Part shown: positions 1-7,512 of the stretch, piece after piece | Layout: each line of letters begins with the position of its first letter | How positions within the stretch are numbered: the first letter of the stretch is position 1 | NCBI GenBank assembly: GCA_036495715.1 | Contig: DASXML010000026.1 | Location: forward strand, 1 to 64,000 | Direction: 5' to 3' | DNA from: Scandinavium sp036495715 | GTDB lineage: Bacteria; Pseudomonadota; Gammaproteobacteria; Enterobacterales; Enterobacteriaceae | DNA length: 64,000 bases | Position numbers and translations under genes: made by a program | The notes under the pieces: generated by a model | Database searches by the model: none | What the model was told of the DNA's origin: nothing | The model's input: the letters and a program-made list of their open reading frames with translations, nothing else

Positions 1-558
1 ATGCGTGTTCAGGAGAAAAACCGGCAGGAATGCGCGCGGGACGTGCAGCTGCCGGGTATCGACATGCACCTGCTGTGGCTGGAAACCGAACTGAAACGCC
101 TGGAAAAACAGATACAGGACCTGACGGATGATGACCCGGACATGAAGCACCGGCGCAAACTGCTGGACAGTATCCCGGGTATTGGGCCGAAAACGTCGGC
201 GGTGCTGCTGGCATATGTAGGGCTGAAAGAGCGGTTCGGTGAGGCGCGGCAGTTCGCGGCGTTCGCGGGGCTGACGCCGAGACAGCATGAGTCGGGAAGC
301 AGTATCAGACGGGTAAGCAGGATGAGTAAGATGGGCCACGTGTCACTGCGACGGGCGCTGTACATGCCGGCGATGGTGGCGCTGTACAAAACAGACTGGG
401 GTCGTGTGTTCAGGGAAAGACTGGAGAAAAACGGGAAAAATGCGAAGCTGATAATCGGGGCGATGATGCGGAAACTGGCACAGGTTGCGTACGGGGTTCT
501 GAAATCAGGACAGCCGTTCGATGCCACGCTGCATATGGAAAATGCTTGCGTGGCATAA
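1..558 (+). CDS. IS110/IS621-like transposase, C-terminal part (5' end outside window)
   Basis: This is the C-terminal part (185 codons visible) of an IS110-family DDED/serine recombinase. These enzymes insert the element by RNA-guided recombination without target duplication. The visible part holds the coiled-coil stretch (LLWLETELKRLEKQIQDL, about residues 24-41) and the transposase_20 (IS116/IS110/IS902) domain with PGIGPKTSAVLLAYVG at about 59-74. It also has the conserved FAAFAGLTPRQHESG and GHVSLRRALYMPAM segments, which carry the catalytic serine region of the family. Full-length IS621 transposase is about 326 residues, so roughly 140 N-terminal residues with the RuvC-like domain lie before base 1. 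The first base of the window happens to be an in-frame ATG; this is not the true start. No internal stop is seen. Confidence 0.88.
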   Translation: MRVQEKNRQECARDVQLPGIDMHLLWLETELKRLEKQIQDLTDDDPDMKHRRKLLDSIPGIGPKTSAVLLAYVGLKERFGEARQFAAFAGLTPRQHESGSSIRRVSRMSKMGHVSLRRALYMPAMVALYKTDWGRVFRERLEKNGKNAKLIIGAMMRKLAQVAYGVLKSGQPFDATLHMENACVA

Positions 559-566
559 CAGTATCT
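1..566 (+). mobile_element. IS110-family element (IS621-like), 3' part
   Basis: The window opens inside an insertion sequence of the IS110 family. The encoded recombinase C-terminus closely resembles the IS621 transposase of E. coli. After the stop codon the sequence reads ACAGTATCT (558-566) and then continues into a REP sequence. From memory, the IS621 donor site is ACAGTAT followed by a CT core, and IS621 inserts into REP sequences guided by a bridge RNA from its noncoding end. The right boundary is therefore placed at the CT core, 565-566 (inference). The left part, including any bridge RNA, lies outside the window. IS110 elements have no terminal inverted repeats, so none are expected. 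Confidence 0.75.
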
Positions 567-585
567 ACATTGCGAAATGTTTTAG

Positions 586-612
586 GTCCGGCAAGCGTAG
601 CGCCGCCGGGCA
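586..612. repeat. REP sequence
   Basis: An imperfect palindrome of the enterobacterial REP type: GTCCGGC at 586-592 pairs with GCCGGGC near 605-611, around a GCGTAGCGCC core. It lies between the IS110-family end and the 3' end of ygcE. The insertion beside it fits the known REP preference of IS621. Confidence 0.7.
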
Positions 613-625
613 CTGTCCACGAATA

Positions 626-2104
626 TTATGCGTTCGACCAGCTCTGAATCGCTTCTACTTTATCCAACGAACCGTGAAAAATCGCATACGATTTTTTCAG
701 GATAGGATCGGTATACTGCGTCAGTTCCCGGAAAATACCCTTGTTCATCGCGTCGTAGCGCACCGCGTGGGCAGGAACTGGCGTAAACACATCTTTCACC
801 CGCACCATATTGTCTACCGCTTGCTGATAGGATGAATAGAGACCAAGCCCGACAGCAGTATTGATAGCCGCGCCGAGGCTTGCGCAGCCGTTAATCACGT
901 TACGTTGGGTTGGCAGGTTGAAGACATCCGCAAAGATCTGCATGAACAAATCGCTGTTTGAACCGCCGCCGGTAATGATGACCTGCTTCGCAAAATGTTG
1001 TCTTTCGCTGCACATGTTGTCGTAATTGTTTTTCAGCGTTAGCGCGATGCTTTCCAGAATCGAGCGGTAAATCCACGCATAATCCATGGTGGCGTTGAAG
1101 CCAATCATGATCCCACGTTTGTACGGTTCCCACGGGTTTGTCAGCCAATCGAGCACGGTCATCAGGCCATCGCAGCCTGGCGGCACGTCGTAAGCTTTGC
1201 GGTTGAGTAAATCCTCTGGCGAAATGCCCAGTGATTTAGCATCCTGAATGAGTGATTCACCCAGCATGTCGCGCAGCCAGCTTACGGTCCACATCCCTTT
1301 GCGAATTCCATAGCCTTCGTACAGTAGCGTTTCAGGAATTGACGACATGATCGGCCAGTAAGCCTGCGGGTCTTTCGGAAGTGCTGTGCCATTCATCATC
1401 AGTGCGATATAGGTACCAAGGGAAATGACCGCAGTTTCATCATCCAGCAGGCCTGCGCCCAGCGCTTCTACCGCTTTATCACTGGTGCTGCATACCACCG
1501 AAAGTCCCTGCGGAAAACCGGTCGCTTTGGCGGCCTCCGCGGTAATACGCCCCAACACCGTGCCCGGCATTTGCACGTCAAACAGCATTTCACGCGGGAT
1601 GTTAAATTTCTCAAATACTGCCGGGTCGTCGCTCCAGCTCCAGGTTTTATAGTCCACCGGCCACTGACCAAAATAGTTGGCGATGTTATCTTTAAATTCG
1701 CCGGTTAAGCGATGCGAGAGATAGCCGGAAAATGAGGTAACGTACGCCACGTCTTTTTGCGCATGCTCGTAAGGGCGCGTGACGCGGGCATCCTGCCAGC
1801 TAATCAGCGGTGCCGCGGGCGTTCCATCCGCTTTCAACAGTGCGCGACAACAGCGAATGGATCCAAGCCCAATGCCAACAATTTCCTCCGGCCTGCCGCC
1901 GAACTGTTGCATCAGATCTTTTCCGGCGGCACATAACGACGTCCAGAGATCGTCGTCAGGATGCTCGACGGTATCCGCATCCGGGGTGTGCATTGGTTGG
2001 AGCAGTCCTTTTCCTTCGCATACGACGTTTCCTTTGAGGTCGTACATCACCACCTTGGTACTCTGACTCCCACCATCAATTCCAATGATGTATTGCTTAG
2101 ACAT
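626..2104 (-). CDS. ygcE: FGGY-family carbohydrate kinase YgcE
   Basis: A 492-residue protein of the FGGY sugar-kinase family, matching E. coli YgcE throughout. Such kinases phosphorylate sugars or polyols in the cytoplasm with ATP; the substrate of YgcE is unknown. The N-terminal phosphate-binding motif GIDGGSQSTK (about residues 8-17) and the C-terminal ATP-binding motif IITGGGSNSDLFMQIFAD (about 375-392) mark the two actin-like lobes. The gene follows yqcE on the same strand with a gap of 26 bases and is probably co-transcribed with it. Its neighbours (MFS carriers, SDR, FAD oxidase, FixABCX-like proteins) suggest a catabolic pathway for a sugar acid or polyol (inference). The 3' end faces a REP sequence. 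Confidence 0.9.
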   Translation of the reverse strand: MSKQYIIGIDGGSQSTKVVMYDLKGNVVCEGKGLLQPMHTPDADTVEHPDDDLWTSLCAAGKDLMQQFGGRPEEIVGIGLGSIRCCRALLKADGTPAAPLISWQDARVTRPYEHAQKDVAYVTSFSGYLSHRLTGEFKDNIANYFGQWPVDYKTWSWSDDPAVFEKFNIPREMLFDVQMPGTVLGRITAEAAKATGFPQGLSVVCSTSDKAVEALGAGLLDDETAVISLGTYIALMMNGTALPKDPQAYWPIMSSIPETLLYEGYGIRKGMWTVSWLRDMLGESLIQDAKSLGISPEDLLNRKAYDVPPGCDGLMTVLDWLTNPWEPYKRGIMIGFNATMDYAWIYRSILESIALTLKNNYDNMCSERQHFAKQVIITGGGSNSDLFMQIFADVFNLPTQRNVINGCASLGAAINTAVGLGLYSSYQQAVDNMVRVKDVFTPVPAHAVRYDAMNKGIFRELTQYTDPILKKSYAIFHGSLDKVEAIQSWSNA

Positions 2105-2130
2105 TGTCGTTCTCCTTTAAATTGCCACCG

Positions 2131-3432
2131 TCACTCGCCTGCGGGCTGCGCGGCAAGTGACGCTACGTTTTCCGTTTCACGGCCGACGGCGCGAATTTTC
2201 CTGAACAGCAGGAAAGTAAAGACGATAACCATGCACACCGCGAACAAACCCATTAACCACATATTGCGATAGGCCTCGGCGGCGGGCAGGGTGTCCTGCC
2301 AGTGGCCGACCACAGGGTAGACAAACACATCCGGCAGGAAGCCAATAACAGAGCAAATACCGACTGTGGTGCCCATAATGAACGTCGGTGTTCTGGCTTC
2401 TCCGGGGCAGGCAAAATAGAGCCCGCGTGAGGCGTAACAGGTGAAAGCCAACAACAGAATCAGACCAATACCGACTGCGACAGATTGTGGATGACTATTG
2501 GTCGCGAGCAATGCCAGTAGCGTGAGTGCGCTGACGACGGAAAGGATCTGGATAACACGTGTCGGCGATTTCACCCGGCTGTATGTGGTGATTAATCCGC
2601 CCAGCGGTCCACAGAAGGCGCGGAAGATTTTATTAATGACGATCCCCATGTAGCTCGCGGCGACCAATGTCATGCCATACATTTCAGTGAGATAGTTGGT
2701 GGAGTAGCTGAGGATCGCATAGATGGTATACACGCCGAAAATAATCAGGCTGCAGTACCAGGTGGTGCTAATGCGCAGCACTGACAAGATGTCATTCAAC
2801 TGGAAGGCTTTTTTCGCTGGCTCTGAGCCAGATTCGGTATGGTTCACCCCGTCAGCGACAAAGAACCAGCAGAGGATCCCCAACAGAATATAAACCACGC
2901 TGTAAATCAGGATCACCGTTTTCAGGCTGTTTGGGTCATCGGGGGCGAAGCGTGAGAAGGCCCACATGGTGAATACCGCCAGCGACATCACGCCCACGCC
3001 GCGCAGGCCTTCCATCCAGCCCATAATTTTACCCTGTTCGCTGCTGTCACCGAGCATCGAGGCTGCTTTGATAGACACCGACCACAGCATCAAAATGGTG
3101 GTTATAGCGAAGGCGACCTGAATCAACAACATAATCCACAGCGGCGGATAAGTGGCCATCAGCAGGCCAAGCAGGCCGGTGATGATCATCGCTGAAGTAA
3201 TCATTTTTCGGTGCGAAAATTTGTCGGCAATAACTCCACTTGGTGCATAGAGAATAATGGCAGTTATTCCAAATGTGCTCATTATTAACCCTATTTCGGT
3301 ATTGCTGAATCCCATAAATTTTGCCATGGGAATTTGATAAATATAACGTAAATAAGCAAGATCAAAGCTCACGCCCCCACTAAAACTAATAATGGCGAGG
3401 GTTATCCAACGGCGCCAGGGTGATTGTTGCAT
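2131..3432 (-). CDS. yqcE: MFS transporter YqcE
   Basis: A 433-residue major facilitator superfamily carrier of the inner membrane, closely matching E. coli YqcE (about 425 residues) except at the ends. It has about twelve hydrophobic segments and the cytoplasmic loop signature GVIADKFSHRKM after the second. The substrate is unknown; the family includes hexose-phosphate and sugar-acid carriers. The start at 3432 (MQQSPWRRWITLAI) is chosen because E. coli YqcE begins at the equivalent point and GAGAGAAA precedes the ATG. The frame stays open 43 codons further upstream, but that stretch covers the leader terminator and is probably not translated. It is the first gene of the leftward yqcE-ygcE unit. 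Confidence 0.88.
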   Translation of the reverse strand: MQQSPWRRWITLAIISFSGGVSFDLAYLRYIYQIPMAKFMGFSNTEIGLIMSTFGITAIILYAPSGVIADKFSHRKMITSAMIITGLLGLLMATYPPLWIMLLIQVAFAITTILMLWSVSIKAASMLGDSSEQGKIMGWMEGLRGVGVMSLAVFTMWAFSRFAPDDPNSLKTVILIYSVVYILLGILCWFFVADGVNHTESGSEPAKKAFQLNDILSVLRISTTWYCSLIIFGVYTIYAILSYSTNYLTEMYGMTLVAASYMGIVINKIFRAFCGPLGGLITTYSRVKSPTRVIQILSVVSALTLLALLATNSHPQSVAVGIGLILLLAFTCYASRGLYFACPGEARTPTFIMGTTVGICSVIGFLPDVFVYPVVGHWQDTLPAAEAYRNMWLMGLFAVCMVIVFTFLLFRKIRAVGRETENVASLAAQPAGE

Positions 3433-3480
3433 AGCTTTCTCTCGTATGATTAAGTCATGTTGACTGGGTGAAAAAAAGAC

Positions 3481-3528
3481 AAAAAAAAGAGAAAAATAAG
3501 CCGCCTTTTCAGGTGGATTACTTTTCTC
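3481..3528 (-). terminator. Intrinsic terminator in the yqcE leader
   Basis: Read on the minus strand, an 18-nt arm (GAGAAAAGTAATCCACCT, from 3528 to 3511), a GAAA loop and a matching 18-nt arm ending at 3489 form a long hairpin with two mismatches and one G-T pair. A run of eight T (3488-3481) follows at once. It lies about 50 bases before the yqcE start, so most transcripts should stop here unless the hairpin is prevented. Its left arm overlaps the antiterminator-like stem at 3517-3543. Confidence 0.8.
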
Positions 3529-3543
3529 ATGGTCTCTAGTAAT
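3517..3543 (-). promoter_or_regulatory. Putative RNA antiterminator stem-loop of the yqcE leader
   Basis: On the minus strand ATTACT (3543-3538) can pair perfectly with AGTAAT (3522-3517) around the 15-nt loop AGAGACCATGAGAAA. The second arm is also part of the left arm of the terminator just downstream, so the two structures exclude each other. The same arrangement, with a different but compensating stem and an almost identical loop, occurs on the plus strand at 3687-3713. The likely RNA-binding protein is YgcP (inference). Confidence 0.6.
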
Positions 3544-3578
3544 GGGCATAACAAATAGCATGGTTGATTTTATTTGAG

Positions 3579-3594
3579 TGTGAGAATAATCACG
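3579..3594. promoter_or_regulatory. CRP-type site for the yqcE promoter
   Basis: TGTGAGAATAATCACG matches the CRP consensus TGTGA-N6-TCACA with one mismatch. Its centre is about 41 bases before the expected leftward start near 3545, with a possible -10 TATTTG (3557-3552, minus strand). This is the geometry of a class II CRP promoter. Catabolite control of yqcE-ygcE is inferred. Confidence 0.6.
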
Positions 3595-3634
3595 CTTATC
3601 GCATTTTATTATTTTATGTGGTGAAGCCTGTCTC

Positions 3635-3650
3635 TGTGAGATGGGTCACA
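3635..3650. promoter_or_regulatory. CRP-type site for the ygcW promoter
   Basis: TGTGAGATGGGTCACA is a perfect TGTGA-N6-TCACA match. Its centre lies about 41 bases before a likely start near 3684, with a possible -10 TAAAAA at 3672-3677. A start there would place the antiterminator-like stem at the very 5' end of the RNA. The divergent yqcE/ygcW promoters thus each have their own CRP-type site. Confidence 0.7.
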
Positions 3651-3686
3651 TTCGGCGGTGAGGCACTGTGCTAAAAATTATCCCCA

Positions 3687-3713
3687 GTTACCAGAGAATA
3701 TGAGAAAGGTGAC
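3687..3713 (+). promoter_or_regulatory. Putative RNA antiterminator stem-loop of the ygcW leader
   Basis: GTTACC (3687-3692) pairs with GGTGAC (3708-3713) around the 15-nt loop AGAGAATATGAGAAA. The right arm is also the middle of the terminator left arm (3704-3718), so the structures compete. Compared with the yqcE leader (ATTACT/AGTAAT), both sides of the stem have changed in a compensating way. The loops differ at only two of 15 positions. Confidence 0.6.
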
Positions 3714-3751
3714 TTCCCTCAAATCGGGGGAAGTTGCCTTTCTTTTTTTTT
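3704..3751 (+). terminator. Intrinsic terminator in the ygcW leader
   Basis: GAAAGGTGACTTCCC (3704-3718) pairs over all 15 positions (two G-T pairs) with 3728-3742, followed by nine T (3743-3751). It lies only 25 bases before the ygcW start. No gene ends upstream on this strand, so it cannot be the terminator of a preceding gene and must act in the ygcW leader. Confidence 0.85.
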
Positions 3752-3776
3752 GCCTAAAGGATTGTGGAGCCAAATT

Positions 3777-4562
3777 ATGTCTATCGAATCACTGAACGCA
3801 TTTTCTATGGATTTCTTTTCCCTGAAGGGAAAAACCGCGATCGTCACCGGTGGCAACAGCGGGTTGGGTCAGGCGTTTGCCATGGCGCTGGCGAAAGCCG
3901 GGGCGAATCTGTTTATCCCGAGCTTTATCAAAGATAACGGTGAAACCCGCGAGCTTATCGAGCAGCAGGGCGTACAGGTCGATTTTATGCAGGTCGATAT
4001 CACTGCCGAAGGTGCGCCGCGCAAGATTATTGCCGCCTGTTGCGAACGCTTCGGCACGGTCGACATTCTAGTGAATAACGCTGGGATCTGTAAGCTCAAC
4101 AAGGTGCTGGATTTTGGTCGTGCCGATTGGGATCCCATGATTGACGTCAACCTGACGGCTGCATTTGAATTAAGTCATGAAGCGGCAAAAATCATGATCC
4201 CGCAAAAGAGCGGAAAAATTATAAATATTTGTTCATTGTTCTCTTATTTAGGAGGTCAGTGGTCCCCTGCCTATTCAGCGACAAAACATGCGCTTGCAGG
4301 ATTTACTAAAGCGTACTGTGATGAATTAGGTCAATACAATATTCAGGTTAACGGAATCGCACCTGGATATTATGCGACGGAAATTACGACCGCTACCCGC
4401 AGCAATCCTGAAACCAATCAGCGCGTATTGGATCATATTCCAGCAAATCGTTGGGGAGATACACAGGATTTAATGGGGGCGATGGTTTATCTTTCCAGCC
4501 GCGCTTCTGATTATGTAAATGGTCATTTATTGGTCGTCGATGGCGGGTATTTAGTTCGCTAA
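3777..4562 (+). CDS. ygcW: SDR-family oxidoreductase YgcW
   Basis: A 261-residue short-chain dehydrogenase/reductase, matching E. coli YgcW. These cytoplasmic enzymes oxidise or reduce alcohol/carbonyl groups with NAD(P)(H). The Rossmann motif TGGNSGLGQAFAMALA is at about residues 25-40. NNAG is at about 100-103, the catalytic serine follows NICSLFSYLGG, and the YSATK catalytic Tyr/Lys motif is near 165-169. The start at 3777 is preceded by GTGGAG; a TTG nine codons upstream lies inside the terminator T-run and is unlikely. The substrate is unknown; similar enzymes act on gluconate or sugar acids. It heads the rightward unit ygcW-ygcU-ygcS-ygcR-ygcQ and has a leader terminator. Confidence 0.9.
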   Translation: MSIESLNAFSMDFFSLKGKTAIVTGGNSGLGQAFAMALAKAGANLFIPSFIKDNGETRELIEQQGVQVDFMQVDITAEGAPRKIIAACCERFGTVDILVNNAGICKLNKVLDFGRADWDPMIDVNLTAAFELSHEAAKIMIPQKSGKIINICSLFSYLGGQWSPAYSATKHALAGFTKAYCDELGQYNIQVNGIAPGYYATEITTATRSNPETNQRVLDHIPANRWGDTQDLMGAMVYLSSRASDYVNGHLLVVDGGYLVR

Positions 4563-4580
4563 TTTATAAGTCAGTCTTAA

Positions 4581-4622
4581 CAGATTGTCGCCGTTTAATT
4601 AGGTGGTTTCTGCTGTTTTTTT
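4581..4622 (+). terminator. Hairpin and T-run between ygcW and ygcU
   Basis: CAGA and GTCGCC (4581-4592) can pair as RNA with GGTGGT and TCTG (4602-4612), using several G-U pairs. Seven T follow (4616-4622). The stem is weaker than the leader terminators, so partial termination after ygcW is the likely effect. The loop motif shared by the two leaders is absent. Confidence 0.5.
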
Positions 4623-4647
4623 ACTCTTAAATCAGAAAGGAAATACT

Positions 4648-6102
4648 ATGTCTTTATCCCGCGAAGCAATTGTTGAACAGGTCAAAGAAATTGTCGGCCC
4701 GGAGCGCGTGGTTACCGATGAAAATGTGCTGAAGAAAAACAGCGTCGATCGCTTCAGAAAATACGCTGACATTCACGGCGTGTTCACTCTGCCACTGCCA
4801 GCGGCGGTGGTGAAATTAGGCTCGACTGAGCAGGTTTCTCACGTGCTGTCTTTCATGAATCAGCACAAAATCAACGGCGTGCCGCGTACCGGAGCTTCAG
4901 CGACCGAAGGCGGGCTGGAAACAGTGGTGAAGAACTCGCTGGTGCTCGACGGTTCCGGGATGAACAAAATCCTGAATATTGATATCGAAAACATGCAGGC
5001 CACCGCGCAATGCGGCGTACCGCTGGAAGTGTTGGAAAACGCGCTGCGGGCTAAAGGTTACACGACGGGTCACTCACCACAGTCTAAACCGTTGGCGCAG
5101 ATGGGGGGTCTGGTGGCGACCCGTAGCATCGGCCAGTTCTCTACGCTTTATGGTGCGATTGAAGACATGGTTGTTGGGCTGGAAGCCGTGCTGCCCGATG
5201 GCACTATCACGCGTATCAAAAACGTGCCGCGCCGCGCCGCCGGGCCAGATATTCGCCATATCATCATCGGTAACGAAGGTGCGTTGTGCTATATCACTGA
5301 AGTAACAGTGAAAATATTCAAGTTTACCCCGGAAAATAACCTCTATTACGGCTACATTCTCGACGAGATGAAAACCGGGTTTGAGATCCTGCGCGAAGTG
5401 ATGGTGGAAGGGTATCGCCCGTCCATTGCCCGTCTTTATGACGCGGAAGACGGCACGCAGCACTTCACCCATTTTGCCGATGGCAAATGCGTGATGATCT
5501 TTATGGCCGAGGGCAATCCGCGTATGGCGCGCGCGACAGGCGAAGGGATCGCTGAGGTTGTCGCACGTTATCCGCAATGTCAGCGTGTGGACAGCAAGCT
5601 CATCGAAAACTGGTTCAATAACCTCAACTGGGGCCCGGAAAAAGTGGCTGCCGAGCGCGCGCAGATCCTCAAAACCGGCAATATGGGCTTCACCACCGAA
5701 GTCTCCGGCGACTGGAGCAGCATCAACAAGATTTACGAACGCGTCATTCATCGCATTCGCACTGAGTTCCCACATGCGGACGATATTACCATGCTCGGCG
5801 GTCACTCCTCTCACAGCTATATCAATGGCACCAACATGTATTTCGTCTACGACTACAACGTGGTGGGCTGCAAGCCAGAAGAAGAAATCGACAAGTATCA
5901 CAACCCGCTGAATAAAATCATCTGCGAAGAAACGATCCGTCTTGGCGGTTCGATGGTGCACCACCACGGCATCGGCAAGCACCGTGTCCACTGGGCTAAA
6001 GCCGAGCACGGCACAGCCTGGACGCTGCTGGAAGGGTTGAAAAAACAGTTTGATCCGAACGGTATCATGAACACCGGGACTATTTATCCGATTGAAAAAT
6101 AA
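4648..6102 (+). CDS. ygcU: FAD-linked oxidase YgcU
   Basis: A 484-residue FAD-dependent oxidase/dehydrogenase, the same length as E. coli YgcU. It belongs to the vanillyl-alcohol oxidase superfamily, which includes D-lactate and glycolate dehydrogenases and alkyl-dihydroxyacetone-phosphate synthase. The N-terminal FAD-binding domain (FAD_binding_4) includes VPRTGASATEGGLET at about residues 77-91 and GGLVATRSIGQFSTLYG at about 152-168. The FAD-oxidase C-terminal domain has GGSMVHHHGIGKHR near 433-446. AGAAAGGA precedes the ATG at 4648, and E. coli YgcU starts at the same point. The natural electron acceptor may be the FixAB-like flavoprotein encoded downstream (inference). The substrate is unknown. 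Confidence 0.9.
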   Translation: MSLSREAIVEQVKEIVGPERVVTDENVLKKNSVDRFRKYADIHGVFTLPLPAAVVKLGSTEQVSHVLSFMNQHKINGVPRTGASATEGGLETVVKNSLVLDGSGMNKILNIDIENMQATAQCGVPLEVLENALRAKGYTTGHSPQSKPLAQMGGLVATRSIGQFSTLYGAIEDMVVGLEAVLPDGTITRIKNVPRRAAGPDIRHIIIGNEGALCYITEVTVKIFKFTPENNLYYGYILDEMKTGFEILREVMVEGYRPSIARLYDAEDGTQHFTHFADGKCVMIFMAEGNPRMARATGEGIAEVVARYPQCQRVDSKLIENWFNNLNWGPEKVAAERAQILKTGNMGFTTEVSGDWSSINKIYERVIHRIRTEFPHADDITMLGGHSSHSYINGTNMYFVYDYNVVGCKPEEEIDKYHNPLNKIICEETIRLGGSMVHHHGIGKHRVHWAKAEHGTAWTLLEGLKKQFDPNGIMNTGTIYPIEK

Positions 6103-6111
6103 TCTCTGCCT

Positions 6112-6142
6112 CGGCTTCTCCCTCGGGGAAGCCGTCCTTTTT
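6112..6142 (+). terminator. Hairpin and T-run between ygcU and ygcS
   Basis: CGGCTTC (6112-6118) pairs with GAAGCCG (6128-6134), followed by TTTTT at 6138-6142. It sits 15 bases before the ygcS start and could reduce read-through from ygcU. Confidence 0.6.
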
Positions 6143-6156
6143 CTGAAGGGGAAGCC

Positions 6157-7512
6157 ATGAGCACGTCACCCGTACGAATGGACGATCTGCCGCTAACCCG
6201 CTTTCACTGGCGTATCGCCGGGCTGACTTTTGGTGCTCACCTGACCGATGGATACGTACTCGGTGTCATCGGTTACGCGATTATTCCGCTTCAGTCACAA
6301 ATGAACCTGACGCCTCTTCTGGAAGGCCTTATCGGCGGATCTGCATTGTTTGGCCTGTTTCTCGGCAGCCTGATCCTGGGCTGGATTTCCGACCATATTG
6401 GTCGTCAGCGTATTTTTACTTTCAGCTTTTTGCTTATCACGCTTGCGTCATTCCTCCAGTTCTTTGTCACGTCGCCGGAACAACTGATATTTCTGAGGGT
6501 GCTGATTGGTTTTGGGCTTGGTGGCGACTATTCCGTTGGTCATACCTTACTGGCAGAGTTCTCGCCGAAACGCTACCGCGGCATGTTGCTCGGTGCTTTC
6601 AGCGTGGTATGGACCGTGGGATATGTGCTGGCAAGTGTCGCTGGACATCACTGGATCAACAGTGACCCCGAAGCCTGGCGCTGGCTTTTGGCGTCTGCTG
6701 CCTTCCCGGCGCTGGTGATAACGTTACTGCGGATGGGCACGCCCGAATCGCCACGTTGGTTGATGCGTCAGGGACGATTGGGAGAAGCACATGCGATAGT
6801 GAGGCGATTTTTAGGGGCTAACGTTTTGCCGGGGGATGAAATTTCTGCGGTGACGACACGCCACATTAGTACGCTGTTTTCTGCTCGCTACTGGCGGCGT
6901 ACTGCGTTTAATAGCCTTTTTTTTATCTGCCTGGTGGTGCCGTGGTTTGTGATTTACACCTGGCTACCGACGATTGCCGGGACGATTGGGCTGGAGGACG
7001 CGCTCACTGCAAGCCTGATCCTGAATGCACTATTGATTGTCGGTGCGCTACTCGGACTGGTGCTGACCTGGTCGCTGTCGCGCCGTCAGTTTTTGATCAG
7101 CAGTTTTCTGCTGCTGGCGCTCACGCTGACGGCACTGGCCTTTACGCCCGCCAGCAACAGCACGTTGATATTACTGCTTTTTGTGTTGTTCAGTACCGCG
7201 ATTTCAGCAGCGAGTAATCTGGTTGGTATTTTGCCAGCCGAGAGTTTCCCGACGGATATCCGTTCGCTCGGTGTCGGTTTTGCGACGGCGATGAGTCGCC
7301 TGGGAGCGGCGATTGCGACCGGACTGCTGCCGATGGCGCTGCTCTCCTGGGGTATGCGTCACACATTGTTGGTGCTGGTGGCAGTGCTGCTGATTGGCCT
7401 GCTTGTGTCGCTGTTATGGGCGCCGGAAACCAAAAATTTATCGCTGGTGGAAGCGGCGGAACTGCCAGCAAAGCCGCAGGGAAAGGGCAATGAACATTCT
7501 GTTGGCGTTTAA
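6157..7512 (+). CDS. ygcS: MFS metabolite transporter YgcS
   Basis: A 451-residue major facilitator carrier of the sugar-porter/aromatic-acid type, similar to E. coli YgcS (about 445). It has about twelve hydrophobic segments. Family motifs include GWISDHIGRQR after the second segment, GLGGDYSVGHTLLAEFSPKRYRG near 120-142, and PESPRWL before the central loop. It would import the substrate of the neighbouring oxidoreductases, but which compound is not known. AAGGGGAAGCC precedes the ATG. The last 23 bases overlap the start of ygcR in another frame, so the two are translationally coupled. Confidence 0.88.
   Translation: MSTSPVRMDDLPLTRFHWRIAGLTFGAHLTDGYVLGVIGYAIIPLQSQMNLTPLLEGLIGGSALFGLFLGSLILGWISDHIGRQRIFTFSFLLITLASFLQFFVTSPEQLIFLRVLIGFGLGGDYSVGHTLLAEFSPKRYRGMLLGAFSVVWTVGYVLASVAGHHWINSDPEAWRWLLASAAFPALVITLLRMGTPESPRWLMRQGRLGEAHAIVRRFLGANVLPGDEISAVTTRHISTLFSARYWRRTAFNSLFFICLVVPWFVIYTWLPTIAGTIGLEDALTASLILNALLIVGALLGLVLTWSLSRRQFLISSFLLLALTLTALAFTPASNSTLILLLFVLFSTAISAASNLVGILPAESFPTDIRSLGVGFATAMSRLGAAIATGLLPMALLSWGMRHTLLVLVAVLLIGLLVSLLWAPETKNLSLVEAAELPAKPQGKGNEHSVGV

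Noticed and set aside
5074..6009. Long open frame (311 codons) on the minus strand opposite ygcU
   Set aside because: It is antisense to a well-conserved gene and has no family motif or ribosome-binding site. Such frames arise from the codon bias of GC-rich genes.
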